From contig CAMBOV010000004.1 in NCBI GenBank assembly GCA_945869475.1, positions 1-64,000 on the forward strand: DNA of 64,000 bases, given 5' to 3'. A program made the position numbers and the translations under genes. Positions within the stretch are counted from its first letter, which is position 1; the number at the start of each line of letters is the position of its first letter. The notes below the pieces were generated by a model. That model saw nothing but the letters and a program-made list of their open reading frames with translations. It was not told the origin of the DNA and searched no databases. Source of the stretch: Singulisphaera sp. GP187. GTDB lineage: Bacteria > Planctomycetota > Phycisphaerae > Phycisphaerales > SM1A02. Positions 42,057-50,220 of this stretch are shown piece after piece.

Positions 42057-42244
42057 GGCGATCCTCCTTGATCGCGGCGTGCGTTCCATCGAATGCAACC
42101 TCGGCGCACGGCGTGCCGCTGCTACAGGAGTGGTGCCACGGAGGCCCAACTTCGTGAAATATATTTCGGCGCTCGGCAGTGTCGAGGCTCACATTTGTTG
42201 CCGAGATAACAGAGTTCGATCGAAGTTCCTACGATCCGCTTTCA

Positions 42245-43252
42245 ATGACGGTGCACCCCAACGATCCAACCCTTCCAGAAGCCAAAATGCACATCGTTCT
42301 GCCTGCAGCGGCTGTCGCGGCGCGCATTGCCTCGAGTGAGTCGTGCTTGCGCGGCAAATCGGCGAGTTTCGTTCGGCACATCGCGGTTGATCTGAGCGGA
42401 ACCGCACTCGATGGCACCTTTCTCGCGGGACAGTCTTTCGGCATCGTCGTGCCAGGAGTCGACAGCAAAGGTCGACCCCACAAGGTGCGGCTCTATTCGA
42501 TCGCGAGCCCCAGCTACGGCGAAGATGGCTTTGGACGGGTCATCTCGACCACCTGCAAGCGCACGATCGAGGAGATTCCAGATGAAAACGACCCGATGCG
42601 GTCGGATGGCCATCCTCTGATCTTGGGAGTCTGCAGCAATTGGCTCTGCGACAGCAAGGTTGGAGATGAGGTGCGGGTCTCGGGTCCCAACGGAAAGCGC
42701 TTTGTGCTGCCAGTCGACACGAGTGCTCACGACTACATCTTTCTCGCTACGGGTACTGGCATCGCGCCTTTTCGCGGGATGATTCACGAGCTGCTCGTCG
42801 GTCCGCCTGAGGGATCGCCGTGGCGCGCGAAGTGGACTGGTCCCTGTCGCAGTCGCATCCATCTCGTCATGGGAACCCCCTACCGAACCGACCTGCTCTA
42901 TGACTCGTGGTTCTGTGAACTCGCCAAGGCGCATCCCAACTTTTCCTACCACCCTGTGATCAGTCGCGAGCCACTGCCGCAGCCTGGTTTCGGACCGCAC
43001 GCCCATCACTACGTTGCGACTCGCATGGAACATTTCAGACCACTGCTCGAGTCTGATCGCACGCTCATCTATGCGTGTGGACTCGCCGGAATGCAGGTCG
43101 GAATCTTTCAGGCGCTCGCCACTGCAGGGCTTGGTGGTGGATACCTCACCGTTCAAGACGAGATCGCCACGATTCCGCCGGCAGAGTGGACGACTGAGCA
43201 GATCAAGCGACGCGTTCGACCGACGCACCGTTGCATGCTCGAGGTGTACTAG
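42245..43252 (+). CDS. Ferredoxin-NADP(+) reductase, plant type
   Basis: A 335-residue flavoprotein (a GTG at 42179 would add 22). FAD binding: VRLYSIASPSYGEDG (81-95) and CSNWLCDSKVGDEVRVSGPNG, which is the plant-type CSNFLCD..PG pattern. NADP site: FLATGTGIAPFRGMIHELL (about 165-183) and YACGLAGMQVG. The C-terminus ends EVY, with the terminal Tyr that stacks on the flavin in plastid and cyanobacterial enzymes. It moves electrons between ferredoxin and NADP(H). No ferredoxin gene is next to it. Confidence 0.9.
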   Translation: MTVHPNDPTLPEAKMHIVLPAAAVAARIASSESCLRGKSASFVRHIAVDLSGTALDGTFLAGQSFGIVVPGVDSKGRPHKVRLYSIASPSYGEDGFGRVISTTCKRTIEEIPDENDPMRSDGHPLILGVCSNWLCDSKVGDEVRVSGPNGKRFVLPVDTSAHDYIFLATGTGIAPFRGMIHELLVGPPEGSPWRAKWTGPCRSRIHLVMGTPYRTDLLYDSWFCELAKAHPNFSYHPVISREPLPQPGFGPHAHHYVATRMEHFRPLLESDRTLIYACGLAGMQVGIFQALATAGLGGGYLTVQDEIATIPPAEWTTEQIKRRVRPTHRCMLEVY

Positions 43253-43364
43253 TTTGCGCGGTTGAGATTCCCGCCAAACTCCACCATTCTCCTCGAAATG
43301 ACCGATAAAACAGCCGCGACAATTTTGGCGATGGTCGCGAAGTTACGACTACTATTCGAGATCT

Positions 43365-44837
43365 ATGGCGAGCGATTCTGGCGAATGGATGAGTGCGCAG
43401 GCGCGTGTTGAACGTGCGCGCGGTCTCTTTCAATCGGGAAAACTCGAAGCCGCCGCCGCTGAAATGCGCCGTGCGCTTGCGACTGAACCTGAACGGGGCG
43501 ACTGGCATCACAACCTTGCGGTGACACTCGATGCGATGGGACGCCACGCCGAAGCACTCGCCGCGTACGAACGCGCGATCGAACTCGTGCCAAATCACGT
43601 GCACGCGCTTCTGGGCGCGGCGCAAAATGCCTTGCGTGCTGGCCATGCAGATCGGTGCGTGCGCCTCTGTGAGCGCGCTGTGAAAGTGGATTCAAATATT
43701 GAGCCGGCCTATTCGATGCGCATCTTGGCGCTTGGGATGCTCAATCGATACGAGGATGCTGAATCGGTCTACTTTCTCGCGCAGCAGTATCTGAAGGAGA
43801 TGCCGCTCTGCCTCGCGGAGATGGCCAACGTGCTCGCGCAACAAGGAAAGTTCGACCGGGCGATCTGGTGTTACCGCGAAGCACTCTCACAGAATCCAAA
43901 GGTCGCCTCAGTGAAAACTCGACTCGGTGTCGTGCTGCTTCGCGCGGGTCAGACCGAGACGGCGCATCATGTCTTGATGCAAGCACTGCGCGAACAACCA
44001 GGTGATAGCCCGACACTCTTGGCGCTCGCACGTGCACTTGAAGGGCTCGGTCGCATCGGTGAAGCTGAAGAGAAGTACCGCCGGATTGTTGAACTCGAAC
44101 CTGCCAATCCAGCCGCACACATTCGCCTCGGTGACATCGCGCTTCGCGCTGGCCGACTCGACGAGGCACGCGCCGCATACTCACTCGTGATCACGCTGGG
44201 AGTGCGCGACGTGCCAGTTCGTTTGCGACTTGTCGAGGCGCTTACGAAATTGAGTTTGCTCGAAGAGGCTGGTCGACATCTCGAAGAACTCTTTGGACGC
44301 GAGATTCCCCCGTCGGCGGTGCAGGGAGTCGATGACTCAACGATCGCATTTGGCGCCGCAGGAGCGGCAATTGAGTGTGGCCGTCCCGCGGTCGCTGCTC
44401 GAATTCTCACGGCCGCGGTGTTACACAATCCACGGGACGAACGACTCTGGCGACGACTCGCCCGAGCGCGCTTCGAAGCGGGCGATCGCATAGGTGGTCG
44501 CCGCGCGACCCGCCGCGCACTCGCACTGAATCGCACCTGCCCACAGACACTCCACAACGTTGCGCTCGATGCGATGACGCACGGTGAACTGCGGCACGCG
44601 TGGGCAGCGATCCGGCGCGGAATCGCCGCGAATCCAAACGAGCACGGACTTCGTCGCATTCGTCTGCGCATCCTTGGAATTCTCGTGCACCGTGCAGTTC
44701 ACGCTCTTGGCGAGGTGGTTCGTCACCGAAGCGTGGCAGTTGCCGCGCAGTTGGTTGGAGTGCTCGGCGTCGTTCGATCGACCGTGTGGCACAAGAAAAG
44801 CACCGCGCGGAAAGAATCCGGCGCGGCGCGTCGTTGA
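43365..44837 (+). CDS. Tetratricopeptide-repeat protein
   Basis: A 490-residue protein made almost wholly of TPR units, around ten. Clear ones: HHNLAVTLDAMGRHAEALAAYERAIEL (about 48-74), MANVLAQQGKFDRAIWCYREAL and IRLGDIALRAGRLDEARAAYS. The TPR hallmark residues (Gly8, Ala20, Pro32) recur. There is no signal peptide or membrane helix, so it is likely a cytoplasmic scaffold. The last 60 residues are basic and not TPR-like. Partner unknown. It converges with rpsR, 17 bp apart. Confidence 0.87.
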   Translation: MASDSGEWMSAQARVERARGLFQSGKLEAAAAEMRRALATEPERGDWHHNLAVTLDAMGRHAEALAAYERAIELVPNHVHALLGAAQNALRAGHADRCVRLCERAVKVDSNIEPAYSMRILALGMLNRYEDAESVYFLAQQYLKEMPLCLAEMANVLAQQGKFDRAIWCYREALSQNPKVASVKTRLGVVLLRAGQTETAHHVLMQALREQPGDSPTLLALARALEGLGRIGEAEEKYRRIVELEPANPAAHIRLGDIALRAGRLDEARAAYSLVITLGVRDVPVRLRLVEALTKLSLLEEAGRHLEELFGREIPPSAVQGVDDSTIAFGAAGAAIECGRPAVAARILTAAVLHNPRDERLWRRLARARFEAGDRIGGRRATRRALALNRTCPQTLHNVALDAMTHGELRHAWAAIRRGIAANPNEHGLRRIRLRILGILVHRAVHALGEVVRHRSVAVAAQLVGVLGVVRSTVWHKKSTARKESGAARR

Positions 44838-44854
44838 TTCGATCGTGTCGCGAC

Positions 44855-45091
44855 TTACATCGCAGCATTTGTGAATGGCAGCAGCGAGAGAAATCGCGCG
44901 CGCTTCACAGCTTGTGCGAGCATCGACTGATCGCCCGCGGACATTTCAAGACGCTTGCGTGAGAGCAACTTTCCGTTTTGAGTCATCGCACGACGAAGCT
45001 CTTCGACTTGCTTGTAATCGATGAAGAGGCGACCCTTCGCGTCTTTTTGGCGGCGAATGACTGGAGGAGGAGGTGCTTGAAATTGAGACAT
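44855..45091 (-). CDS. rpsR: 30S ribosomal protein bS18
   Basis: A 78-residue S18: RLFIDYKQVEELRRAMTQNGKLLSRKRLEMSAGDQSMLAQAVKRARFLSLLPF is conserved across two family blocks. The usual FITERGKI core is changed to AMTQNGKL and no zinc-binding Cys pair is present. The ATG has gaggaa nine bases upstream. It pairs with S6 at the platform of the small subunit, but rpsF and rplI, its usual neighbours, are not here. A chain of hairpins precedes it. Confidence 0.92.
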   Translation of the reverse strand: MSQFQAPPPPVIRRQKDAKGRLFIDYKQVEELRRAMTQNGKLLSRKRLEMSAGDQSMLAQAVKRARFLSLLPFTNAAM

Positions 45092-45103
45092 GGTTGTGGT
45101 TCC

Positions 45104-45206
45104 TCGGCGTGTGCGCCGACCGCTTTCGAAAGCCCTCACGCGGTGCGGTCGTCGCGCAGAGGTTCGCCACGGACCCCTCAGGGGGGCTTCTAGGACATCT
45201 AGAAGC
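45104..45206 (-). promoter_or_regulatory. Multi-hairpin leader of rpsR
   Basis: On the minus strand the rpsR leader holds, in transcript order: gcttctag/ctagaagc (45186-45206), cccc/gggg (45174-45184), a two-part stem cctc..cgcg / cgcg..gagg (45134-45162), the perfect palindrome gctttcgaaagc (45122-45133), and tcggcg-caca-cgccga (45104-45119). The last stem ends in the first bases of the gaggaa ribosome binding site, so its formation would limit access. An autoregulatory role is inferred. Confidence 0.5.
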
Positions 45207-45251
45207 AGCGAGTCGGATAGGGTACTCAACCCTTGCGAGATTGCAACGACG

Positions 45252-46094
45252 ATGGCGCGAACTCTCATTCTCTCTGATCTTCACTTTGGACTGCCCGAGG
45301 TTCCGTGTGGACGGCCGCCGCGCACCCCTTCGACGCTCGCTCCCCTGCTCAACGAGGCTGATCATCTGGTTTTGAATGGAGATATCGCCGATATTCACCA
45401 TGAAAGGCGGGGTAATCATGGGATGACCCTGCTCGACGAGTGGCTCTCCATGATCGCGCGCGCAGGTATCGCGCTGACGCGCATCAACGGAAATCACGAC
45501 TTCGATTGTTCGCAGCGAGACTTCGCTGACCTCTGTGGCGGTGCGGTCTTCGTGACCCACGGTCATGCATTCGGAGAGTCGATGTTGCCCTGGACCCCTG
45601 CGCACCGCGTGGTGAGCGACGCACTTCGCGAGGCGCGCGCGCGCAATCCACAGACTCTTGAAGGTGATCTCGCAGCGGCTGGTGAGGCTGCGATGGCACA
45701 GTGGGGAGAGAAGATTTCACACAACGAACCGACGGCGCTCATCTCTATTGGGATGAATCCGTGGCGTGTCGCGCGTGTGCTCGCATGGTGGAGAAAGTTT
45801 CCTCGTGAGGCGGCGGCGTACGCCGATCGCTTTCGCCCAGCCGCGCAGGTTGTGGTCTGCGGTCACTCGCATCGCGCTGGTGCGTGGTCGATTGGTGCCG
45901 AGCGTGGGATGAAGCCCCGACGCATTCTGAACACCGGTGGATTTACCTTCCCATCGTCGCCGCACGCAGTGCTGATTGACGAGAGTGCGAGCGAACTTCG
46001 CGTGCAGTTGCGATCGATTCGCGTGCGAGCGGGTCGCTATGAACTTGCGCCTGAGAGTTCAGCGAGTTGTTGGCGCATCCAGCGTCCCGCCTGA
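45252..46094 (+). CDS. Metallophosphoesterase family protein
   Basis: From the ATG at 45252, 280 residues. Calcineurin-like motifs in order: LILSDLHFG (5-13), LNGDIAD, NGNHDFD, VTHGHAF and VVCGHSHRAG. Relatives include the UDP-2,3-diacylglucosamine pyrophosphatase (LpxH) type, but the tail and context do not allow a specific call. It is probably cytoplasmic. It diverges from rpsR across the hairpin-rich spacer, and its last 58 bp overlap the HMG-CoA lyase gene on the other strand. Confidence 0.87.
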   Translation: MARTLILSDLHFGLPEVPCGRPPRTPSTLAPLLNEADHLVLNGDIADIHHERRGNHGMTLLDEWLSMIARAGIALTRINGNHDFDCSQRDFADLCGGAVFVTHGHAFGESMLPWTPAHRVVSDALREARARNPQTLEGDLAAAGEAAMAQWGEKISHNEPTALISIGMNPWRVARVLAWWRKFPREAAAYADRFRPAAQVVVCGHSHRAGAWSIGAERGMKPRRILNTGGFTFPSSPHAVLIDESASELRVQLRSIRVRAGRYELAPESSASCWRIQRPA

Positions 46095-46906
46095 TCGACT
46101 GCGTCACCATCGACTCCACTTTCGAATCCGCACGTTGTGATCGCACGGACGAGCGATTCAGTCGCGAGGTTTCCTGGAGCGCCTGGCGCATATGGACAGC
46201 CGCCAAGTCCTCCAACGCTCGCGTCAAACGAGCGTACGCCGATTTCGATTGCACGCATCGCACACGAAATGGCGCGCCCCTGCGTGTCGTGCAGGTGCAG
46301 CGTCGTTGCGCCGGGGGCGACAGTGGCTGAGATGCCTTCGTACAAGCGTGAAATTGCATCGGCATCGGCCGCGCCGATCGTGTCGCCGAGGTCAAGTTCG
46401 TGCACACCGAGGTCGATGAGCCGAGCGCAGAGTGTGCGCACCTGCTCGGGTTGCACCGCTCCATCAAAGGGGCAGTGGATCACACAACTGATGTAGCCGC
46501 GCACGATGAGCCCGGCCTCGCGTGCTCGTGCGATGACAGGCGCGAGGCGCGAGAGCACCTGCTCGATCGAGCCATTGGTGTTGCGCTGCGAAAATCCCTC
46601 CGTGGCAGCGGCGAAGACAGCGATCTTGTCGAGGGTGCACTCGAGCGCGCGGTCGAGACCTTGTTCGTTGGGTACGAGCGCTGAGTAGATCGTTCCAGGT
46701 CGACGGTGAATTCCCGCAAGTACCGCAGTGGCATCCCCAAGTTGCGGCACCCATCGTGCACTCACGAAACTTGTGACCTCGATCTCAGAGACTCCCGTCG
46801 CTGAAAGTCGATCAACGAAGGCAATCTTCGTCTCAGCCGAGATACGCCGCGGCTCGTTCTGCAATCCGTCGCGCGGTGCAACTTCGGTGATGCGAATTGA
46901 TTTCAT
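46037..46906 (-). CDS. mvaB: Hydroxymethylglutaryl-CoA lyase family protein
   Basis: A 289-residue TIM-barrel lyase of the DRE family. EVAPRDGLQNE (8-18) carries the catalytic Arg and Asp, LHLHDTQG supplies two metal His, and SVGGLGGCPYAPGAPGNLATE holds the active Cys loop of HMG-CoA lyase. It splits HMG-CoA to acetoacetate and acetyl-CoA in leucine breakdown. Its ATG overlaps the stop of the small membrane protein by 4 bp. No other leucine degradation gene is near, so its operon partners are unusual. Confidence 0.9.
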   Translation of the reverse strand: MKSIRITEVAPRDGLQNEPRRISAETKIAFVDRLSATGVSEIEVTSFVSARWVPQLGDATAVLAGIHRRPGTIYSALVPNEQGLDRALECTLDKIAVFAAATEGFSQRNTNGSIEQVLSRLAPVIARAREAGLIVRGYISCVIHCPFDGAVQPEQVRTLCARLIDLGVHELDLGDTIGAADADAISRLYEGISATVAPGATTLHLHDTQGRAISCAMRAIEIGVRSFDASVGGLGGCPYAPGAPGNLATESLVRAITTCGFESGVDGDAVDQAGRWMRQQLAELSGASS

Positions 46907-47100
46907 GAGCGTGGGCCTTCGTGCTTTCCCGGCGGCTTCCCCTGCTGCTGATTCGCGTGCTTCTCTTCACGCGCGGCGCGTGCGAAGAGTACGAGACTAA
47001 AGATGACGACTCCAAGGGTGAGGACTGCGGCAGCCGCGAAGAGAAGTACGTCCGGCGTCAACCCCCACTGGGCGTCCGTGAACTCTTGGGTTTGCATCAC
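46903..47100 (-). CDS. Small single-pass membrane protein
   Basis: A 65-residue protein with one strong membrane helix (about 18-41), then a basic, Lys/Gln/Pro-rich tail (AAREEKHANQQQGKPPGK). It overlaps the genes on both sides by 4 bp, which supports it as a real coupled gene between ygfZ and the HMG-CoA lyase gene. Size and shape recall CcoQ-type or other small respiratory subunits, but there is no motif to prove this. Function unknown. Confidence 0.75.
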   Translation of the reverse strand: MMQTQEFTDAQWGLTPDVLLFAAAAVLTLGVVIFSLVLFARAAREEKHANQQQGKPPGKHEGPRS

Positions 47101-48392
47101 TCTGCGGCCTCGGGGTGCGCGACTTCGGTGAGAGTTGCCAGCTTCACAAACGCGAGTTCACGTTGCACGCGCGCAGGTTCATGCTTTCCCTCTGCCAGAA
47201 TCCAGAGTGATCCATCAGCCTTCGCGTGGGCTGTCTTGACTGTCGCGAATCCAATTGCCGCGGCTCCCAGCAGTGGACTCAGCGTGCTACTTGTCACGAC
47301 GCCGACTTCTTCGCCGACTGCTGCAGCTTCGCCGACTGCTGCAGCTTGGACAGCCGAGAAGACGGGCGTGCCTTCGATCGGCAGCAGCGAATGGTCCATC
47401 CGAAATGCGCAGACGACCTGCTTTGGTTTTCCCAGGCTCGCCATACGTGCGACAACTTCTTGTCCGAGATAGCAACCCTTGGTGAATGAGACGCACTGCG
47501 CTAAAACGCTTGTTTCGTGCGGAAGACTTGATGTTGAAAAGTCGACCTCGAAGAGTGGAGTACCTGCTTCAATACGCGCGATGTTGAAGGCGTGCCATCC
47601 ACAGGGACGGGCGCGGCGGCGACCCGCGTCGAGCAGATCGTGTGCCCCCACGAGTGCGCTCCAGATCGTCGCGACCTGATTGCGCGCGACGATGATCTCG
47701 ATGCCAACTTCGCCGCACGAATCGTGGCGAATGAGCACGCATGCACTGCCGGCAAGTGCGTCTGCTGCGCACGCGCCCGTCGCCGCGCTCTTCTCAAGCA
47801 ACTCAATAGTCTGCGCGCTCGCTCCCACAAGTGAGAGTAGGTGGAGTGCTTGGGGACCATGCAACGCGATGCGGTATTCACGGTCTGAGACATCCGCAAT
47901 CGTGACCTCTTCTGAAAAGACGAACCCGCGCAGTGCGGCCGCCGTTTGAGCGACAACACTGCCCGAACAATCGATGAGTAGTCGGTCGCCCAGTTCACAC
48001 AGCAACAGATCTGCTTCGATGCGACCTTTGCGATTGAGCCAGAAGGCGCGGCGCACCTGGTCAGCGGCGAGCCCGCGCACATCTTGCGTCAGCATGCGCT
48101 GCAAGAATGCGATGCGGTCTGTGCCGGCAACTTCGATCGTGCCGCGCTGCGGGAGATCGCACAGAGCGACAGACTTTCGCACTGCGGCATACTCAAGTTC
48201 GACTCGGTCGAAGCATCCAACGATTTCTGCCGTGTTTCCCCATGGAATCCACTGCAGGTGTGCAACATGAGAGGGCGTGTTGATGTCGCTTCGATTCGTC
48301 GCCGCGAGCGCGCGACGCGCTGATTCGCCCTGTGCGAATACCTCGTGTTGCGCGCGAAGTGGTGACTCAAATCGAAAGGATGCGAAACTCAT
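47097..48392 (-). CDS. ygfZ: YgfZ/GcvT-domain folate-binding protein
   Basis: A 431-residue aminomethyltransferase-fold protein. The motif KGCYLGQE (about 322-329) is the YgfZ signature. YgfZ is a folate-dependent protein that supports iron-sulfur enzymes such as MiaB. The length exceeds the E. coli protein (326) through an N-terminal stretch of about 45 residues and an Ala/Val/Gly/Glu insertion near 355-368 created by an 18-bp duplication. It is coupled to the small membrane protein gene by a 4-bp overlap. The ATG at 48392 is chosen; a start 24 bases earlier is possible. Confidence 0.9.
   Translation of the reverse strand: MSFASFRFESPLRAQHEVFAQGESARRALAATNRSDINTPSHVAHLQWIPWGNTAEIVGCFDRVELEYAAVRKSVALCDLPQRGTIEVAGTDRIAFLQRMLTQDVRGLAADQVRRAFWLNRKGRIEADLLLCELGDRLLIDCSGSVVAQTAAALRGFVFSEEVTIADVSDREYRIALHGPQALHLLSLVGASAQTIELLEKSAATGACAADALAGSACVLIRHDSCGEVGIEIIVARNQVATIWSALVGAHDLLDAGRRRARPCGWHAFNIARIEAGTPLFEVDFSTSSLPHETSVLAQCVSFTKGCYLGQEVVARMASLGKPKQVVCAFRMDHSLLPIEGTPVFSAVQAAAVGEAAAVGEEVGVVTSSTLSPLLGAAAIGFATVKTAHAKADGSLWILAEGKHEPARVQRELAFVKLATLTEVAHPEAAE
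47312..47347. repeat. 18-bp tandem duplication in ygfZ
   Basis: Two identical 18-bp units lie back to back (47312-47329, 47330-47347) and duplicate six residues (AAAVGE) without breaking the frame. Confidence 0.92.
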
Positions 48393-48414
48393 GATCGAAT
48401 CATAGACTCGCCTC

Positions 48415-49467
48415 ATGAACTACGACCTTCTTCGAAGATTGTGTGAGACCGCAGGAATTCCTGGGCGCGAAGAGCGCGTTCGTGCGCTCGTGCAGAAGGA
48501 AGTCAAGGGTCTCTTCGACACAATTCACACCGATGCAATTGGATCGCTCATCTGCACGCGCAAGCCAACGAAGAAGAAGCGTGGTGAGACACCAACGCGC
48601 GTGCTCGTCGCAGCGCACATGGATGAGATCGGCTTCTACGTGCGCCACATCGATGAACATGGGTATCTCTGGTTGAATCCAGCGGGCGGCTTCGATCCGC
48701 GAAACTTGTTTTCGCGCCGCGTCTTGGTCGTCACCGATTCAGGCGACTTCGAAGGAGTGCTGAATCCTGGAGGAAAGCCGATCCACATCTCAAGTGAAGC
48801 GGATCGCACCAAGGTGCCCGCAACGGAAGAGTTCTTCGTCGACCTCGGTCGAAGCGCCGCAGAGGTTCTCAAGTCTGCGCAGATTGGCGACTACGTGGTG
48901 ATGAACGAACCATTCCTAGAGACTCCCCTCAAGGTCGTCTCGAAGGCGATCGACAATCGCATGGCGGTCTTCACCGCAATCGAAGCGGTACGACGCATCG
49001 CAAAGTCGCGTGCGGGTCACACCTGCGAGATCGTGGTTGCATTCACAACCCAAGAAGAAGTTGGGTTGCGCGGCGCGCAAGTCGCGGCCAACGCGTGCGG
49101 CGCCGATGTCGGCATCGGCCTTGACGTCAACCTCGCGTGCGACACGCCAGGCATTCCTGAGAACCAACGCGTGACGAAACAAGGACTCGGCGTCGCGATC
49201 ACAGTGCAGGATTCGTCGATGATTTCAGACATTTCGCTCGTTCGGCAGTCGTGCGCCGTTGCCAAGCGCAACGGCATTGCCTATCAGCGCGCCGTGCTGC
49301 CTCGCGGCGGACAAGACGCGGGAGCGATTCAGCGGGCTGGCCGCGGAGCGCGTTGCGTTGCATTTGGTCCAGGCACGCGCTACATCCACACGGTGACAGA
49401 GATGGTGCACAAGGCCGATCTCGATGCAACGATCGATCTGCTCACGGCGATGCTCGGCGAGCTCTAA
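48415..49467 (+). CDS. M42-family metallopeptidase
   Basis: A 350-residue peptidase. Metal and catalytic residues are in AAHMDEIGF (His about 69), IDNRMAVF (Asp about 182), TQEEVGLRGA (Glu pair about 215), GLDVN and GTRYIHT (His near 325). M42 enzymes form 12-subunit cages that remove N-terminal residues from peptides; older names are endoglucanase or glutamyl aminopeptidase. It diverges from ygfZ with 22 bp between starts. It complements the M17 peptidase gene at 7808. Confidence 0.92.
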   Translation: MNYDLLRRLCETAGIPGREERVRALVQKEVKGLFDTIHTDAIGSLICTRKPTKKKRGETPTRVLVAAHMDEIGFYVRHIDEHGYLWLNPAGGFDPRNLFSRRVLVVTDSGDFEGVLNPGGKPIHISSEADRTKVPATEEFFVDLGRSAAEVLKSAQIGDYVVMNEPFLETPLKVVSKAIDNRMAVFTAIEAVRRIAKSRAGHTCEIVVAFTTQEEVGLRGAQVAANACGADVGIGLDVNLACDTPGIPENQRVTKQGLGVAITVQDSSMISDISLVRQSCAVAKRNGIAYQRAVLPRGGQDAGAIQRAGRGARCVAFGPGTRYIHTVTEMVHKADLDATIDLLTAMLGEL

Positions 49468-49489
49468 CTTTCTCGCTCCAGAAACGGAT

Positions 49490-50182
49490 TCACTCGCGCG
49501 GTGGCGAGCAGAGCGCTCCCCACTCGTCGACATAACCGTGTTCGGTGATGACGTGCAGAAATGCCGGGAGCAATGCGTGCAGCGTGGTCACGCCTCGCTC
49601 GACGGCATCGCGATTCTGCCCACCGCCGTAGGTCGTGCATCCCAGCGCGAGTTGTCGTGCGGTGAGTCCGATACGTTCCAAGATCCCGATCAAGAGCGGC
49701 GTGGGCGCGGCTGGCAGAAGTGGCTTCGTCGAGAGCTGCACGTCTGTGGTGGCGGGTCTAAATCTCTCGGTGAGATAGGGATCGCTCCACATCGCGGTGG
49801 CATGCACTCGAATCGAATCGAGCACTCCAGGCATAATCGCATCGCGATCCCAGTGCATGATTTGTCGCGAGAAAGAGGCCGTCGCCTCGCGCTGTGGCAG
49901 TGGAGCCCCCAATGCAGAACTCCAACGAGCGAACAGACTTCCCGCTGCGCACCACAGTTCGAGGCAGGCCGTGTCTGCCTCTGTCGCTGAGCGAGTCTGC
50001 GCCACAGCAAGCCACGTCAAGCAGCGATGCACGCGAATGCGCACATCGCCATAAAGGTGCGCTTGCGCGTAGGTGTCGCGTCGCAACTTCCACTGTCCGC
50101 GCAAGACTTCTGCGCTCAGTGGCGCCGCAGCGAAATCAAACGGTGTCGGCAGTGGGGTCGAAGATGGAGTCGAGTCGGTCAT
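49490..50182 (-). CDS. Hypothetical protein
   Basis: A 230-residue soluble protein from the ATG at 50182. It starts with a Ser/Thr/Pro-rich segment, then is mostly helical (VLRGQWKLRRDTYAQAHLYGDVRIRVHRCLTW and later RFRPATTDVQLSTKPLL). It has no export signal, and I recognise no motif. It converges on the M42 peptidase gene and lies 38 bp after the fused crcB gene on the same strand, so it may be the third gene of metH-crcB. It may be limited to this lineage. Confidence 0.65.
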   Translation of the reverse strand: MTDSTPSSTPLPTPFDFAAAPLSAEVLRGQWKLRRDTYAQAHLYGDVRIRVHRCLTWLAVAQTRSATEADTACLELWCAAGSLFARWSSALGAPLPQREATASFSRQIMHWDRDAIMPGVLDSIRVHATAMWSDPYLTERFRPATTDVQLSTKPLLPAAPTPLLIGILERIGLTARQLALGCTTYGGGQNRDAVERGVTTLHALLPAFLHVITEHGYVDEWGALCSPPRE

Positions 50183-50220
50183 GCGAGCCCTTGGGAGCAA
50201 AATAGCGCATCTTGCTCGAT

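Noticed and set aside
42242-43228. 328-codon minus-strand frame opposite the ferredoxin-NADP reductase gene
   Set aside because: Antisense shadow; the plus-strand protein has all family motifs.
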